From the NCBI RefSeq assembly GCF_963924675.1, contig NC_089220.1, positions 52,462,639 through 52,526,638 on the forward strand: a stretch of 64,000 nt of DNA, written 5' to 3'. This DNA comes from Phocoena phocoena (lineage: Eukaryota; Chordata; Mammalia; Artiodactyla; Phocoenidae). Numbering within the stretch: the stretch's first letter is position 1; the number at the start of each line of letters is the position of its first letter. Below are positions 45,294-58,225 of this stretch, piece after piece. The translations under genes were made by a program, and so were the position numbers. The notes under the pieces were generated by a model. That model worked only from the letters and a program-made list of their open reading frames with translations, made no database searches and was not told the DNA's origin.

Positions 45294-46189
45294 CTTTCTT
45301 ATGGGGATCTAGACATGCGTTTTAAGTAGTTATGCCTATTTTGAAAGTTTAAATAAATAAATTCCTTCACATAGTAAATTTTCAAACATGTTTTGACTGG
45401 TAAGAATACTTTACAATTGAGACAATTAGGCCTTTTTGGGAATCCATGTTGTCCAAATATAACCTTGATTGAAAAACACAGTTTTTAAGCAACACAGTTT
45501 TTAGGCTCAAGTATGTTTTCTCTACATGAATATTTATACTTTAAAACCTGTCCTATCATTGTCAGTAGCAACATGACTAGCATATCAGTGCTGAGTTTAA
45601 ACTTGGTAACCTTGACATCTAGAATTGGATTATAGTCTTAAGATTCATCTGCTACTTGGATTTTGATTTGATGTTGGACTGGTCGATTGAATAGAAATTC
45701 ATTTTTATAAACCATAAACAAGTGAGCAACTTTATTTCAGGTGCTGTTGCTGTAACTACTTTTTGAAATGCTAAAACAATAGGATTAATTATTATTATTT
45801 TTTTTATGCTTGAAGTCATGGTTTTAGAATCATCAACTACACTGTAGACTTCTATTTCTTTTTCTAAACTAATTCATCAACATTGGTAGAACTTGGAGCA
45901 GAGTATAGGCATAGAATACAAAATACAAAATAATCTGCAGGTAAGGATTATATTTGCAACAACAAGCTGAGGCAAACTATGGCTTAGATTTAACAAAAAT
46001 TCTAATAAATGGTATTAGAATTTATCCTTGAATCCCTTGTTATAGGTTGTCTTTTAAAAATCTTCCATAAAATATGAAGTTTATAGCCATCCTGGAGAGA
46101 TTTCATAATAGTAAAAATGTGTATCTCTCATTAAACCCCATGTTCTGATCATAAGTTTCTAGACTTCAGAGCTAATACCTACCTAAAAT
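45294..46189. other. intronic sequence, nothing assigned
   Basis: AT-rich and unassigned. Confidence 0.5.
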
Positions 46190-46202
46190 AAAATTTAGTG
46201 CT

Positions 46203-46400
46203 GGGCTTCCCTGGTGGTGCAGTGGTTGAGAGTCTGCCTGCCGATGCAGGGGACGCGCAGGGGACGCGGGTTCGTGCCCCGGTCCGGGAGGATCCCACAT
46301 GTGGAGCGGCTGGGCCGCTGAGCCTGCGCGTCTGGAGCCTGTGCTCCGCGATGGGAGAGGCCACAACAGTGAGAGGCCCGCATAACGCAAAAAAAAAAAA
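46203..46400 (+). repeat. CHR-type SINE with an internal duplication and deletions, plus strand
   Basis: Starts gggcttccctggtggtgcag. An 11-bp unit gcaggggacgc is present twice in tandem at 46245-46266. The segment after 'cccacatg' and the one around 'gccatgg' are deleted relative to sister copies. The 13-bp repeats aaaatttagtgct at 46190-46202 and 46401-46413 are identical. Confidence 0.95.
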
Positions 46401-46413
46401 AAAATTTAGTGCT

Positions 46414-47029
46414 AACTCCTCATTATTTTGATAAGGAAATTTATTGTCAGAAGAGGAACCTGCTGCAATGCTGATTGATATAAAATGAGGTGATTTTATT
46501 AGATAGATATTTTGAAATATTTGTGACACTATATTAATATTTTGATCAATTTGAGAAGATTTATTAATTTAAATTAACAATTTCTTCCCACATAATTTTC
46601 TAAAATTTATTATAGTAGAAAAATTGGACCATATAGGTTTTATAAAGCAACTACCCAAATGTATTTTTTTTTGGTTTTCTCTGTGTTACTATTTTGAGAA
46701 GATACAGCTATGTTTCTCAGTTTATCATGACCTATCATTTTGTTTCTTAAGAATTCTAAAAGCATTCCAAAATGAAGTATAATTCCTTTAAAAGTATATT
46801 TATAAACAAGCAGATTTCATAACCACATAACTTATTTTTTTGTAAAATCTGACCTAGTGGTTTATACAAATATTTCTGATCAAAAGCTCATCAATTACAA
46901 TTCTTCTTTTGCTGGGAAATAGCTTCTGAGGGTCTGAAAACTAACAGCTATATGTTTAAGAAAAACATGTAGGATTAGTTCTACTTAAACCTGCTGTTTT
47001 CAAACATATTCATTCTTCACATCTTCTCC
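46414..47029. other. intronic sequence, nothing assigned
   Basis: AT-rich and unassigned. Confidence 0.5.
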
Positions 47030-49290
47030 CTAAAACTATGCTAAAACAATAATAAAGGAATAAAACAACAGTTCCAACAGCAAAACACATATCAACAGTG
47101 ATAGAGGGAATGGGAGAGGAGATGACAGGAAAACAATTTTGAAGGAAAAGAATCAGATCAGGGAATGGCCACTGCTCAGCATACTAAAGAAAACTTGAAT
47201 CAAAGCTGTCAGCATGTAGGAGGACAGAACTAGGCATACTGAAATGTTATCGAATTCTTAAATAACTCAGGAATTGGAGACACCATTTAGCTCTTAGAGT
47301 GTAATTCAGTCTAAAAACAGAAGAAGTGGTTGAAGGTCTATATAAGAAGAGTTAAATACTCAGATCTCCTTTCACATTTCACACAATTCAGTGCCCAACT
47401 ACCTCCCTTCTCCCACCAACTTCCTAGTCAAATCCCTGCAGAAGGCTAGAAATTTATTTTTGTGAGATGTTGAGCCTGAGAAACTTTGAACTAAGAAACA
47501 TGGAATCATTGAAAACAAAAGGCAACATAGTCTTAAATCAGGGTTATTAAGTGAAAGTTTACATACTCATCACAATCCCTTTTGACACTTGGTTCTGAGA
47601 ATTCCTTCCTGGTGGAATATTGGAGAATTCCTATCTAGGAAAATTGATGATCTCTGGAGAAAAGGCTATAGATCCTGACAAAAGGGTCTTTGTCGAAACA
47701 ACCTCACTAATACACTCACAGTGAAGCCTACTGTTGATCAACAGAGCTACCAATAAGCTCTTTTATAACTGAGTCTTAGATGTGAGTATACCAGATAACC
47801 AAACGTTTGAGACAATCTTCTAAAAAATAAAAGAGAGAAACCAAGAAAAATAAATGGGGAAAAGAATTCAGGAAACAAGGATACTTCAGGGAGACCAACT
47901 ACAAAATAAAACACAATTATTGATATTTTTAATTAGTATTCTCAGAAAAAAAGGGAAATGTTGCATTCACATAACAAGAATAGGAAAAGAGAAACAAGGA
48001 ATTTTCAGAGAACATCAGTGAACTCTTAGAATACTAAAAATGTTAACATAAAAATCAATAAAAGGTATGGAGATAAAGTTGATGAAATCTTACAGAGAAT
48101 AAAACAAAATTTAACAATCAAAGGGATGGGAGAAGAAGGAGAAGATAAGAAGATTAGAGAAATGGTCCAGCTAATCTAACGTTTGAATAGAATTCCAAAA
48201 AGAGAAATAGAGATGAAGAATTTATTTTCTAAAAAATTAATAAAAATTTCTATCATATTTAGACATACGTTTCTAATTAAAAAGCACCCACTAGGTGTCT
48301 AGCACATAGAGTAAGCAAGATCCACACCAAAACACATCCACATGCAATTCAAACACTAGGATAAAAATGAAGATCTTAAATGTTTCCAGTGAGATTTTCA
48401 TTTTTTCCAAAATGATCACATATAAAGAATTAGGAATCAAAATGGCATAATAGAAATTGGAAAGCTAAAAGACAATTGAGTAAAGCTTTTGAAATTCTGA
48501 AGGAAAACTATTTTCAAACTAGAATTTTTCTACACAACCAGACATATTTTTTTCAGGTATTGAAGAAGAAAGAAGACATTTTTAGACCTATAACATTTCG
48601 AAATTAGTTCTGCCACGTTCCCTTTCTCAGGACACTACTTTTAGGTATGTTCCACCAAAACTGATTTAAAAAATAGGAGATAAAATACCAAGCAAAATAC
48701 TATGATGATAGCTGTGCCTTGGAAGTCAAGAGCAACCAAGACAGACTGAGTCTGGGAGAAGAGGCTTCATGAAGGATGTCTTCGGGAGAGAGATGCAACT
48801 AGCGGGCTATCTGATGGTTTAGAGAAGGATTTTACACTTCTCATGGAAAGCTTAATAATATGGTAATGATGGGTGTATACATGATTGAGGAAACAAAATG
48901 TGAGTGTTAATAACAGAACACAAAGAAAAAGTTGTATGAAATGAAATTAATTGAAATATATTACAAGGTTTAACTCTGAAGATATACTTGGATAATGATA
49001 ACAATAGCAGTTGACTTAACCATAAGTATATAAATATAAGGAATATGGGGAAGGAGGAGAGTTAGTATAAGAGAACTAAAGGCTTCTCTTCAACAGGAAG
49101 AAATCAGTAAGACAACGTGAAAATGGGAAAAAAATCTATAAAGAGCAGTTAAACATTTAGAAATACAAAGGCAAAAACCAAAACTGGTTAAGAGATGCAT
49201 TTGAAAGGTTGCCTCTGGGTATTAGAAATATTTGAGGTTGTGTTTTGTATAATCATTGGCTTTCTAAACTATGTGCATCTATAATTTGAT
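47030..49290 (+). repeat. HAL1/L1M-like old LINE, plus strand
   Basis: A-rich on the plus strand throughout. The best part is 48310-48850: 'aagatccacaccaaaacaca', 'gaaagctaaaagacaattga', 'gaaattctgaaggaaaacta', 'gaatttttctacacaaccag', 'gttccctttctcaggacac', 'tgttccaccaaaactgattt' and 'aagtcaagagcaaccaag', an order I recall from HAL1/L1M consensus sequences. Outer limits are guesses from base composition. Confidence 0.5.
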
Positions 49291-52200
49291 AATTTTTAAT
49301 TCATAAAATATAGATTTGAAGATTTTGCCTTGGAGGTCCTTGTTATTAAGCTCCTAGAAGTGAAAACTAATCCCATTCCAGATTTTATCAGAAGATTGTT
49401 GTCAATTCTAATTATATTTACACTTTTCTTTAATTCTCCATAAGAATTGATGTTCTTTGATATTTGACACCAAATCACTAAATAAAGTTGACTGAAAAGG
49501 TATCTTAAAAGAAAAGGACAGACAATAGCATAGGGAACATTGTTGCCACACTCTGACTAATTTTCCCCCCAACAGATAGAATAAAACTCTTTCACTACCA
49601 TTTGTTTACTGGTGGTTTAGATGAAACATTTACAAAGTAAATTTTTACCCTTCTTCATGCCACAAATATGTGAGAGACTATTCAAAATATAGTTGCATTA
49701 AATTTTGTGAGGCTAAAAAGGAATTTATTACATAATTTGTACCTTCATTGAGTTTGAACTACTTAAAGAGACAACATGAAATATATAATTTATTTAAATG
49801 GGACACAAATGTTAAGCAAGAAAGTAAATAACATAAATGATGCCACACAATATGGATGATGTGTCAGATGGCACAGAAAATGGAAGAGTGAAATGGTACT
49901 GTGGCCTCTTATCATTAAAGAAGTAGGATTGACACTGTAGTTTGAAGGATGAGATTTGACATGCATCTGAAAACTTTTGGTGGTTTTTTGTCCTGAACTC
50001 TCTTTTTCCAGGATGTTTGTATAGCAAACAGCCTTAGATATTAGAGTAAGTATCTGCCTCCAGAGCAGAAGGAAGATTTGCTTCCTGACCAGGATAATAA
50101 AGGTAATGTCTCCCTCAGGGACAAAGATTAGGTATGTTTGCTAGTAGGACCTTTTAAGATCAGAAGTTTCTTAAACTCCAAATTCCTTAGCTGTGTCACA
50201 AACTATGTACAACATTCACCTGGACTGCTCCCACATTGCTCCTATGGAAATTGAAGGAGGAGAACCTATGATGACATGAGGTTCATCTGAGACTTGGGTG
50301 ATAAAGTCCTTTGCTTCTGACTCAGGAGTCTCATGTCTTCTGTGAGCTTCCATGAAGCTGTGGCAGGCTAACTTGTTAGCTAGTAAATAGAGAAAATACC
50401 CGACTCTTCAGAGTTCTTACACAGTACGTTTAAATAAACAGAAGGGAAAGCCAAATGTATTCCATAATGAGTGAGTAGTTTGAAGACACAGAAGAGAGAT
50501 TAAGTGAACTGTGTTTGGGGAATAGTGACTCAAATGGTGGGTTTAGAGGAAGAATGAAAGCTTAATTTGAAAAGTGGGCTGTCATATTGTGTTGAGATTT
50601 TACTGCTAATGTTTTCAGACCATATGAATGATTATCTGCTATTTATGTGAAATATAAAATGAAGAAATTATAATTTTAGGACTTCAGAATTACTGATGAG
50701 AATCAGCATTCTCCTAATACTAATACTGCTTCATTTGACCTACGAAACAATGGCCACTCATAAGGAACTCCAATATCTGTCTTTGGAGGAAGAGAGTATA
50801 TTCTACAATATATAAAAAAAAAAGTAGGTTCATAGAATTTTGAAGTCCTCGTACTAAAATATATTTGTTACCTTGAGATTCTTGAGGGCGTATAAACAAT
50901 TTTTTGAGAATGTGTTTCCATAATTCTTTCACTTATTCTCAGCCATGACTGTATTGCTCACAGGGTGATAGAGGTCATACAACTTTAAAGGTTAGGGTTT
51001 GATTAAACTTATTCTTAATTCAAAAAGAAATTAGATTCAGAGATGTTAGCTTAATAAGTTTTCATCTGTGCAGACACTGTTCACACATGAGACAAATCTT
51101 TTCCAATATCCATTAAACATTTTGTAAGCCTTCTTATTTCTGAAACATACTCCCCACTTTAATTTCACTTAGGTGGATTGTTGCATTTCATTATATTCAG
51201 AACAAGCAGTGAAATTTTTTGTCCTTGTCTGTTAGATTTTTTATTACATTTTCACCTGAGAAATTAACGGGAGATTAGGATGAAATGTTATCAGTTTATT
51301 CTCAGATGCAATTTACCTGTGTTAGAATTATAAAGGTCACAGTTAAAAAATATTGGCAATGAGTTGTTTGAGTTTATTTTTATTAGACCCATCAACATGA
51401 CTTCTGGACAACAAAGTTTAGGTAGGAAAAATGTCTACAACGACTAATGGAAATTCTGGTAGCAAGACTACTGCCTTAAATCAATCTCATGAAACATAAT
51501 TTTCTCACCACCATCCCTCCTCCCTTGGGTTGGAAGGTCTTAATGATGCTTGATATGGTAATTACAATGCTTATTAAAAATGGGTTGCTGTCATGGTAAT
51601 TATCCTATTAATAAATTTCAAGACAGAATTTTGCAATTTTGTGTATCTGCAGATGAAGAATGCTTGCTTATCAGAGTTACTTACTCACGGGACACATGAC
51701 CAATCTAATTCCCGAATAGTGTTAGCATTACTAATAAAAGAACTTAGTAACACACAAAAAAACCCTTTAGTGAAAACTACAGTGAGTGTATAGAGACTCC
51801 CACCAGGTCAAAGACCATGTTAGCATCATGCTAAGAATGCTTAAATTCCTGTAATCTTAGACATGAATAGGCAGATAAAGATGTATATTACATTCCTTTT
51901 AAACCCATCTAATTTCTTCTCCTCAGAGTCTTAGATAAAGTATACTTAGCTTCTGTAATATATTTTCAGCTTACAAGTTCTTTACTATTCTTTAAGTTCT
52001 TGTTCAATATTTTGTGCAACATTTGTAGATTTTTAAAAATTATGTTGCCTTTCCTAGGACTTTAAATATGCAAACATATGTCTACTCTTCCTTTCACGTG
52101 ACCATTTTGTATATATGAACAAAGGCAATCTGACTCCCTGCACCTTTTTTTACTGATTCATTACTCCTATGTAATTTATTGTTGTTTGTATGAGACAGTT

Positions 52201-52789
52201 TCCAAACATTTTACCTTATAATGGACTCTCTTACCATGCTTAAGTTTGTCAGTATTTCCCCCCAAAAATTTAGTATAGATATCAGGTGATCCACACAGTC
52301 TAAATTGGAAGTATTATCCTTATAATCAAGAAATTTGTATTCTTGCTAATAAAATTATTTATTTTGGATTCTTTAAAAATTAAAGCAATAATATTTTTAC
52401 TGTGTTGATTTGAATTGGCTTGTGGTAAGAATGTTTTTCACCTAGACATTTGAAAATTTACATTCTGTTAACATTTTTTGTGCAGTTGATTATATTGTAA
52501 CCTGAAGGCAGAATCTTATATTCCTGGTTAATTTCGTTTTATTTTTATCTGTGCCTAAGTATTTTAAGATTTTAAAATATTTTTGTTGTAGAATTATATT
52601 TCCTATTTATTCATTTTATATTTTTCTATTTTGTTTAAAATATTATTTGTTTCCTAAATTTCATCAAATTCATTGCTAAAATATATCCTAGGGGCAAGAC
52701 CAAGATCAACCCACTTTAATATGCTGTACTAAATACACCTCCAATTTTAGGCTATCAGTTATGACCTGTGATAGACACTTTCCAGATGT
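49291..52789. other. repeat-poor intronic stretch
   Basis: About 3.5 kb with no transposon I recognise and only short stop-limited frames. Such stretches may hold old, unrecognisable repeats or conserved non-coding elements; sequence alone does not tell which. Confidence 0.4.
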
Positions 52790-53330
52790 TTACCAAACCA
52801 GTGTTAATTTCCTTAATACACAGATGAACTCTATTTCCCAGTCTCTTTGTCTAGTGGGGTCATGAGACAAGTTTGGCAAGTGGAATGTGAGAGGAAGTGA
52901 CATGTGCCATACTCAGGTTGAGTGTCTGAAACATCTCACACAGTTCTGTACAGAGTGTCTTGATTTATCTATCTCTCCATACAGAGGCTCCTGTAAAGTG
53001 TCTGACGACCCATTGGTTTTTGGAGCCACACAATGGAAAGACTGTGAATAACAAAAATCATCATTTATTTATTTATTTTTGGCCATGCCATGGAGCATGT
53101 GAGATCTTAGTTCCCTGACCAGGGATCAAACCCATGCCCCCTGCAGTGGAAGCATGGACTCCTAACTACTGGACCTTCAGTGAATTCCCCAGAGTCACCA
53201 TGTAGAGGAAAGCTACCCAGGAGACCTATAAGAGTAGGAGAAATTGCATTGCAATTTTCATGAAAGGAAGATTTTTTGTTGTTTTTTAAGCCACTGAGGT
53301 TTTAGGGATATCTGTTATACTTATTCTAAT
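52790..53330 (+). repeat. unclassified old mammalian repeat interrupted by a SINE
   Basis: Before the SINE: 'actctatttcccagtctctt', 'aatgtgagaggaagtgacat'. After it: 'aagccactgaggttttagg'. This start-to-end pattern belongs to a dispersed mammalian repeat, probably an old LTR or DNA transposon, that I cannot name. The copy at 24890-25260 looks related. Confidence 0.5.
53066..53190 (-). repeat. short SINE (CHR/ART-type), minus strand
   Basis: A 125-bp reverse SINE: (attt)n tail, ggccatgccatggagcatgt, 'cctgaccagggatcaaaccc', ending in a mutated tail ttcagtgaattcccc. It is more diverged than the others, with no clear target-site duplication. Confidence 0.88.
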
Positions 53331-54520
53331 CACTATTTTCTTGATTACTACTTCCATCTATTCTCCATTTCTACAGTGTATTTATGAAATTATAGAGAGT
53401 CTTCAAAAAAGTATTGGTCATTTTGTTCTTTTTAGCACATTTTAAGGGTCAGAAGTAAATACACTTTAACAAAAACAACCACATGAAAGAAAGAAATCCA
53501 TTTATTGATTATGTGTACTAAATGGATAAAGTAGGAAAATTACTAATTTCTCAGATTCCAATTTTACAATCCCTGCCCACAGTGTAGGAAATACTCCTGG
53601 TCTAAGACTTCTCTCCCTTGGAACTCTACGTTAATATCTTCTGCAGCTGAACCAGTTTCTAGTTTGTCATTTTTCCCATTCTTTCATGAAGCAAGGGTAG
53701 GACTGTGTCTCAATGGAAGAATATAATGCCAATATGTCAGCTTCATTCTATGACTTATTTTTAATAATGTCTCAAATTCTATTCATCAGAAAAGAATCCA
53801 ATTTTTATTTGTCTAAAGTTGCAACAACTGAAGTATGAAGTAGTTGCTATTTACTTAAGCAGACCAGTTTAATAAATTGGGTTAATCCAGTTTTACATTT
53901 TGACCTGCAGTATGTTTTAGACGAACAAGATTTAGTTTTTAAACCTAAATATTAACATAGATTTTTTAACAGGAAAAGAATATTCATCTGTGAAGGATGG
54001 TTCCTATAGCAAAACTGAAATCTGATTACCATTTTTATTCTAACCCCATGATTAATCACAGAGATAATATTTATAAAGAGTTCCTGCATGTGTAAAAGTG
54101 GAGAATATAAAAAAAAAAGATTTCTCTCAGTCATGATGTACCAAAAATACAGAATTTCACTGATCAACTATTGCAATAGAAAATGTATTGGTGACCTCTG
54201 ATACCTTCTTCTCATTCTTTATTTCTGGGCACACTGGAGTGACTTCCAAATGCATGTACCTGAAAATTCTTTTCCTAGAGATTTTTTTGGTTTCCAGAGT
54301 CTACTCTGCCCGTATTCTCAGCAGGTAGAAGTTTTGAGAAATTAATGCTCACCCCTATATCTTTGAAAAAATTATTAGTGGGAGTTGGTGTACAAATACC
54401 TCAGCTACCATGGTCCTTGGATGGGATGACTCAGAGAGACTGTTTCACTGTTTCCAAGAGTTCCTCGGGAAAATTAAATTCTAATTCTTCACAATTGTCA
54501 CCAGTTTAATAATGCATCAT

Positions 54521-54561
<41 letters not shown>

Positions 54562-57199
54562 TTCCCACACACACACTTTCCCAATACCTTATGGGTGTTT
54601 CTGGGAACACTTTTCAAATGCCCATTGTGCATTTGAGTCTTTGTCATAGAGCTTGCTTCTGGGGGAACTCAAAAAGACACATGTTGATAAAGGGAAGTAT
54701 GATGATAAATTATTCTAGAATGTTAACAGTTTGATTTTAGTTTCAGGAGCCAGCTACACATCTGACTCATTTGTATTTTCATAACCTTTATCAAAAGTTA
54801 TTTTGTACATAGTGAGTGTTAAAATATTGATTAGCATGTATTTTGACTCATCTAATTTGCAATATAATTTTCATGTAATTACCCGGTATCTTTTTAAATA
54901 ATAAGTTCAGGATTTTGTCCAGCATCAATTTCAAGGTATAATTTTTTTTATTTCATCTCTAGAGAAGAGGAAATCTTGAATACTCTTTTATTCTCTTCTA
55001 TTGGTGAGTTTCATTTACAGTTGTCAAATTTAGTGGAACAGAATCTGAAGCATATCACTGGGTCTATAGAAGACTTAGCTCTTCTTAATTCCCCGTAAAC
55101 ATTGCCTGTTTCATACCTGTTCACTGCTTCTTATTCAGAGAACATAATGGAAGAGTTTCTTTGAAACCAGTTTAGCCCTATCTTTCTCAAGCTGATTGTT
55201 TCTCATTCATTACTGATCAAACACACCCTCCTAAGAGCTATTCACAGAGCACGGACTGGAATCCTTTCCTGATTCCACAGGCACAGAACCAGAGTAGCTA
55301 CCAACAGCTTTCTCTCAGTTGCTCTTCACCTGTTCCTACTGCCTTTAGGTCCTTGTGCTCATTCAATCTGATTCTGAAAATCCCAAGCATTCAGAGCCTT
55401 CTGGACTGGAGGTCCCCAAAGGCTACTTCCAGTTATAGTCAGTCAGTTTGCCATGTTATTTGAGGACCCACTATATGTAAAACATTCTAACTAGAAGATA
55501 TGGTGAGAGATAAAACAAAAACACAAGGCCTTTGCCCTAAAGAAGTTTATAATTAGCTGGAGATTTGAAAAATAGACATAGAAAGGAACGTGTATGAAAA
55601 ATAGACTGGTGAGTAAAATGTATATGTGTATTAAAAGTACTAGGGGAAACGTGATATGAAATATGACATCAATTAGAAAGTCTTTCCACTAGGTATATTA
55701 AAGAATTCAAGAAAATAGGTATAATTATTAAATCAACATGCACTTAACTGCTAGGTTGTTAGGTAAAAACTATCAATTCTTGAACAAACTTATTTACTGA
55801 AAAGTAGCAATGTTTTTCACAAAAGTTGGTGACTATTCTAATGGGCAGATATGTTGATATTTTTATGTTTATTTTTACCAACAAGTTGAAACAAAATGTT
55901 TGTGTCTAAATTCAGTAAAGGTTCTTTCTCGTATCTAAAAAATTATTTAAAAGTTTTATCTGTCATTTTAAAATGGTAAATTCATTGATTAAACCAAGTA
56001 AAAGGACCTTTAGAAAACAGACCATTGGCTATGTGAGATTCCTTAGCCTAAAGTTAAATGACAGGCAGATGTTCCTGCTGAGTCAACCAGACTCAAGATT
56101 GCTATTCAGTGTTCTGATTTCCAGTTCATGGACCCTCTGAGTCTAGTTTTCTCCCTGAGATAAAGTCTACTACTATCAAATCTATATTGCATACATATTT
56201 CATTTAAAAAAGTTAGAAGCAATATAATTTGTACAAATAAAGTAGCAAATAAAATGATTTGAATCTGAAAAACATGTATGAGGATGTTTAATTAGATTTA
56301 TTTCACATGTTTTTAAATCTAGCAAATTCTGAGTCTCACCAAGAGGTTAAAGTAAAAGTTTGAGTAGTAAAGTATTACAGTTGAGGCTATTATGTGACTA
56401 ATACTTTCTCTGAATTTATTCAGAATGTATTACAGTCTCAAATTTATAACAGTTCCAAGAAAACCTAGTAAACTTTGCTCTGCAGCTCTGTCTATACCAT
56501 GAGTCAGATGAAATAATTTGGAATATTAATTCTTGGCTAGCTTTATAAGACAAGATAGAAAGATACTCATAGATGGTAAAAAAGCAATTAGATTTATACA
56601 AGATAAGAAGCTCTTTAAAATTAAAATGACTTCTACCTCCAAATTTAAATTAAGGCAAGATTTAAAAAAATTTTTTTTCTTTTGACAATTAAAGAAAATC
56701 GTTCTTGTCAGCCTGGCCAAGGATATGACATGTGACCTTGTTTTGATACTTCATATTTTGAAAAACTTAGCTCTCTTCTCTTGATACAGGGAGAAATTAA
56801 CAGTTTTTAGCATCTGTCCCATACTGGTATGGCTGCACACCACATATTAAAGTATCTGAAAAGTACGCCTACTTTCAAGCTCTTAAATTGAAAATGAAAT
56901 GAAAGCATTTAAACTCTGCTAGAGTGCAGCAGTTTTGTTTGTTTTGTTTGGTTTCTGTTTTTAATTCATGGTCACTTGGGTTTGACACTAGACTTAGAAT
57001 ATAAAAATTCATGTTTTTTTATGAGGTAACTATGAGGCATATATGTATTCAAGACATCCAGATGGCTGTGAATGAAGTCAATTTCAGCCATTTTCAAGTG
57101 TCCAGCCCTAAGAGTTATATTCAAAATGTGGAGTGAACACATAAAGAAGGGCTTTTAGAAATCTTTTCCAATGTTCAGAATGAGCTATATTAGAGAAAG
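53331..57199. other. intronic sequence with simple repeats and weak L2 trace
   Basis: (TA)n at 54522-54543 runs into a T tract at 54544-54563 and (CA)n at 54564-54576. 55450-55560 (gacccactatatgtaaaaca, tttgccctaaagaagtttat) is a faint minus-strand L2 3' end. The remainder is unassigned. Confidence 0.4.
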
Positions 57200-58099
57200 G
57201 GTAACAGATGCTGTTTTGTAATCCCACCTCCAACTGTTTTATTCCAGTCCCTCAGCGGAACCCCACACCTGCTTCCTGCAGACCTCTCCTACAACTGTAG
57301 TACTCCTCTTGAATTTATCTGCATATCATTGCCAGATCCATCTCTCTTAATTCAGGGCTCATCATAATACTTGTCACTAAAAATTCTACATTCATTCTTT
57401 ATTTTCTTACTAATAAAACTCCAAATTCCTTGTGCTTGTTTTTTTTTCCTACTTTTGACATGTAATCCTTCATCCTCCCAAACCGATGTCCTCCTCACCT
57501 CGCCTCTCCTCTTTGTCTTGCTCTCTGTATTCTAGCTGACCGTGGCCCTCTCCTGCTGCTGAAGGGCCTGGGCTTACTTCTGTCTACACACTGTGTTTAT
57601 AACTTTGTTTTTTTAACTTTATACCTCAAATATTTCATGGAATTACCTGCCTCTTTATGTTACATGTACAATATGCTTTGTGAATCCTCCAGGCCATTTT
57701 AAGATTCAGTTTTTAAGATTTTTAGAAAGGTTATGGTGAACATACAGTATTTTTTATAACATCACCAGTGACTCCATGATGAAAATATTAACATTCTCCA
57801 GCCCTCTCTATACCCTGAGTTATATCAAACATGAAGTGGGAGAAATGAACTTTATAAATAGCCTCAAATCATTTGAAGGCAATTGTTGTCATCAAAAGAG
57901 CTCAGGCCATGTCAGATTTTGTTTTCAAATGGGTTATGGAAAATCTTTCCTTTCTGAGAGTTTCTTATTCTTTAGAACTGTGTGGAAGAATTTGTTTAAT
58001 TGTACATAAGGCACAAGGTCAATCTGTATCAATAGTTATTTTGTATGTTGACAGGTATTATATAATGATTCATGCCTATAAATTTTGTTTTTCTAAAGG
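57200..58099. other. intronic sequence, possible old repeat
   Basis: 57220-57600 is C/T-rich and GC-richer than its surroundings (ccccacacctgcttcctgca, gaagggcctgggcttacttc). It may be an old repeat or unique sequence. No open frame or splice pair stands out. Confidence 0.35.
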
Positions 58100-58225
58100 C
58101 CTTGTAAACTCCTAGAGAGCAAGGATCACCTTATGTCATTATTTAGTATACTCCTGTCCAAATGACCAGCTCAATGCTGAACTTGCAGTAGGGTATAAGA
58201 AATGGGTGTTTGTGGAGGGATAGAT
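58100..58225 (+). repeat. L2 3' end fragment, plus strand
   Basis: 'actcctagagagcaaggatc', 'tgctgaacttgcagtagg' and 'ataagaaatgggtgtttgtg' follow the order of the L2 3' end (short-lived 'gagagcaagg ... tgcct ... agtag' pattern). Diverged. Confidence 0.55.
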
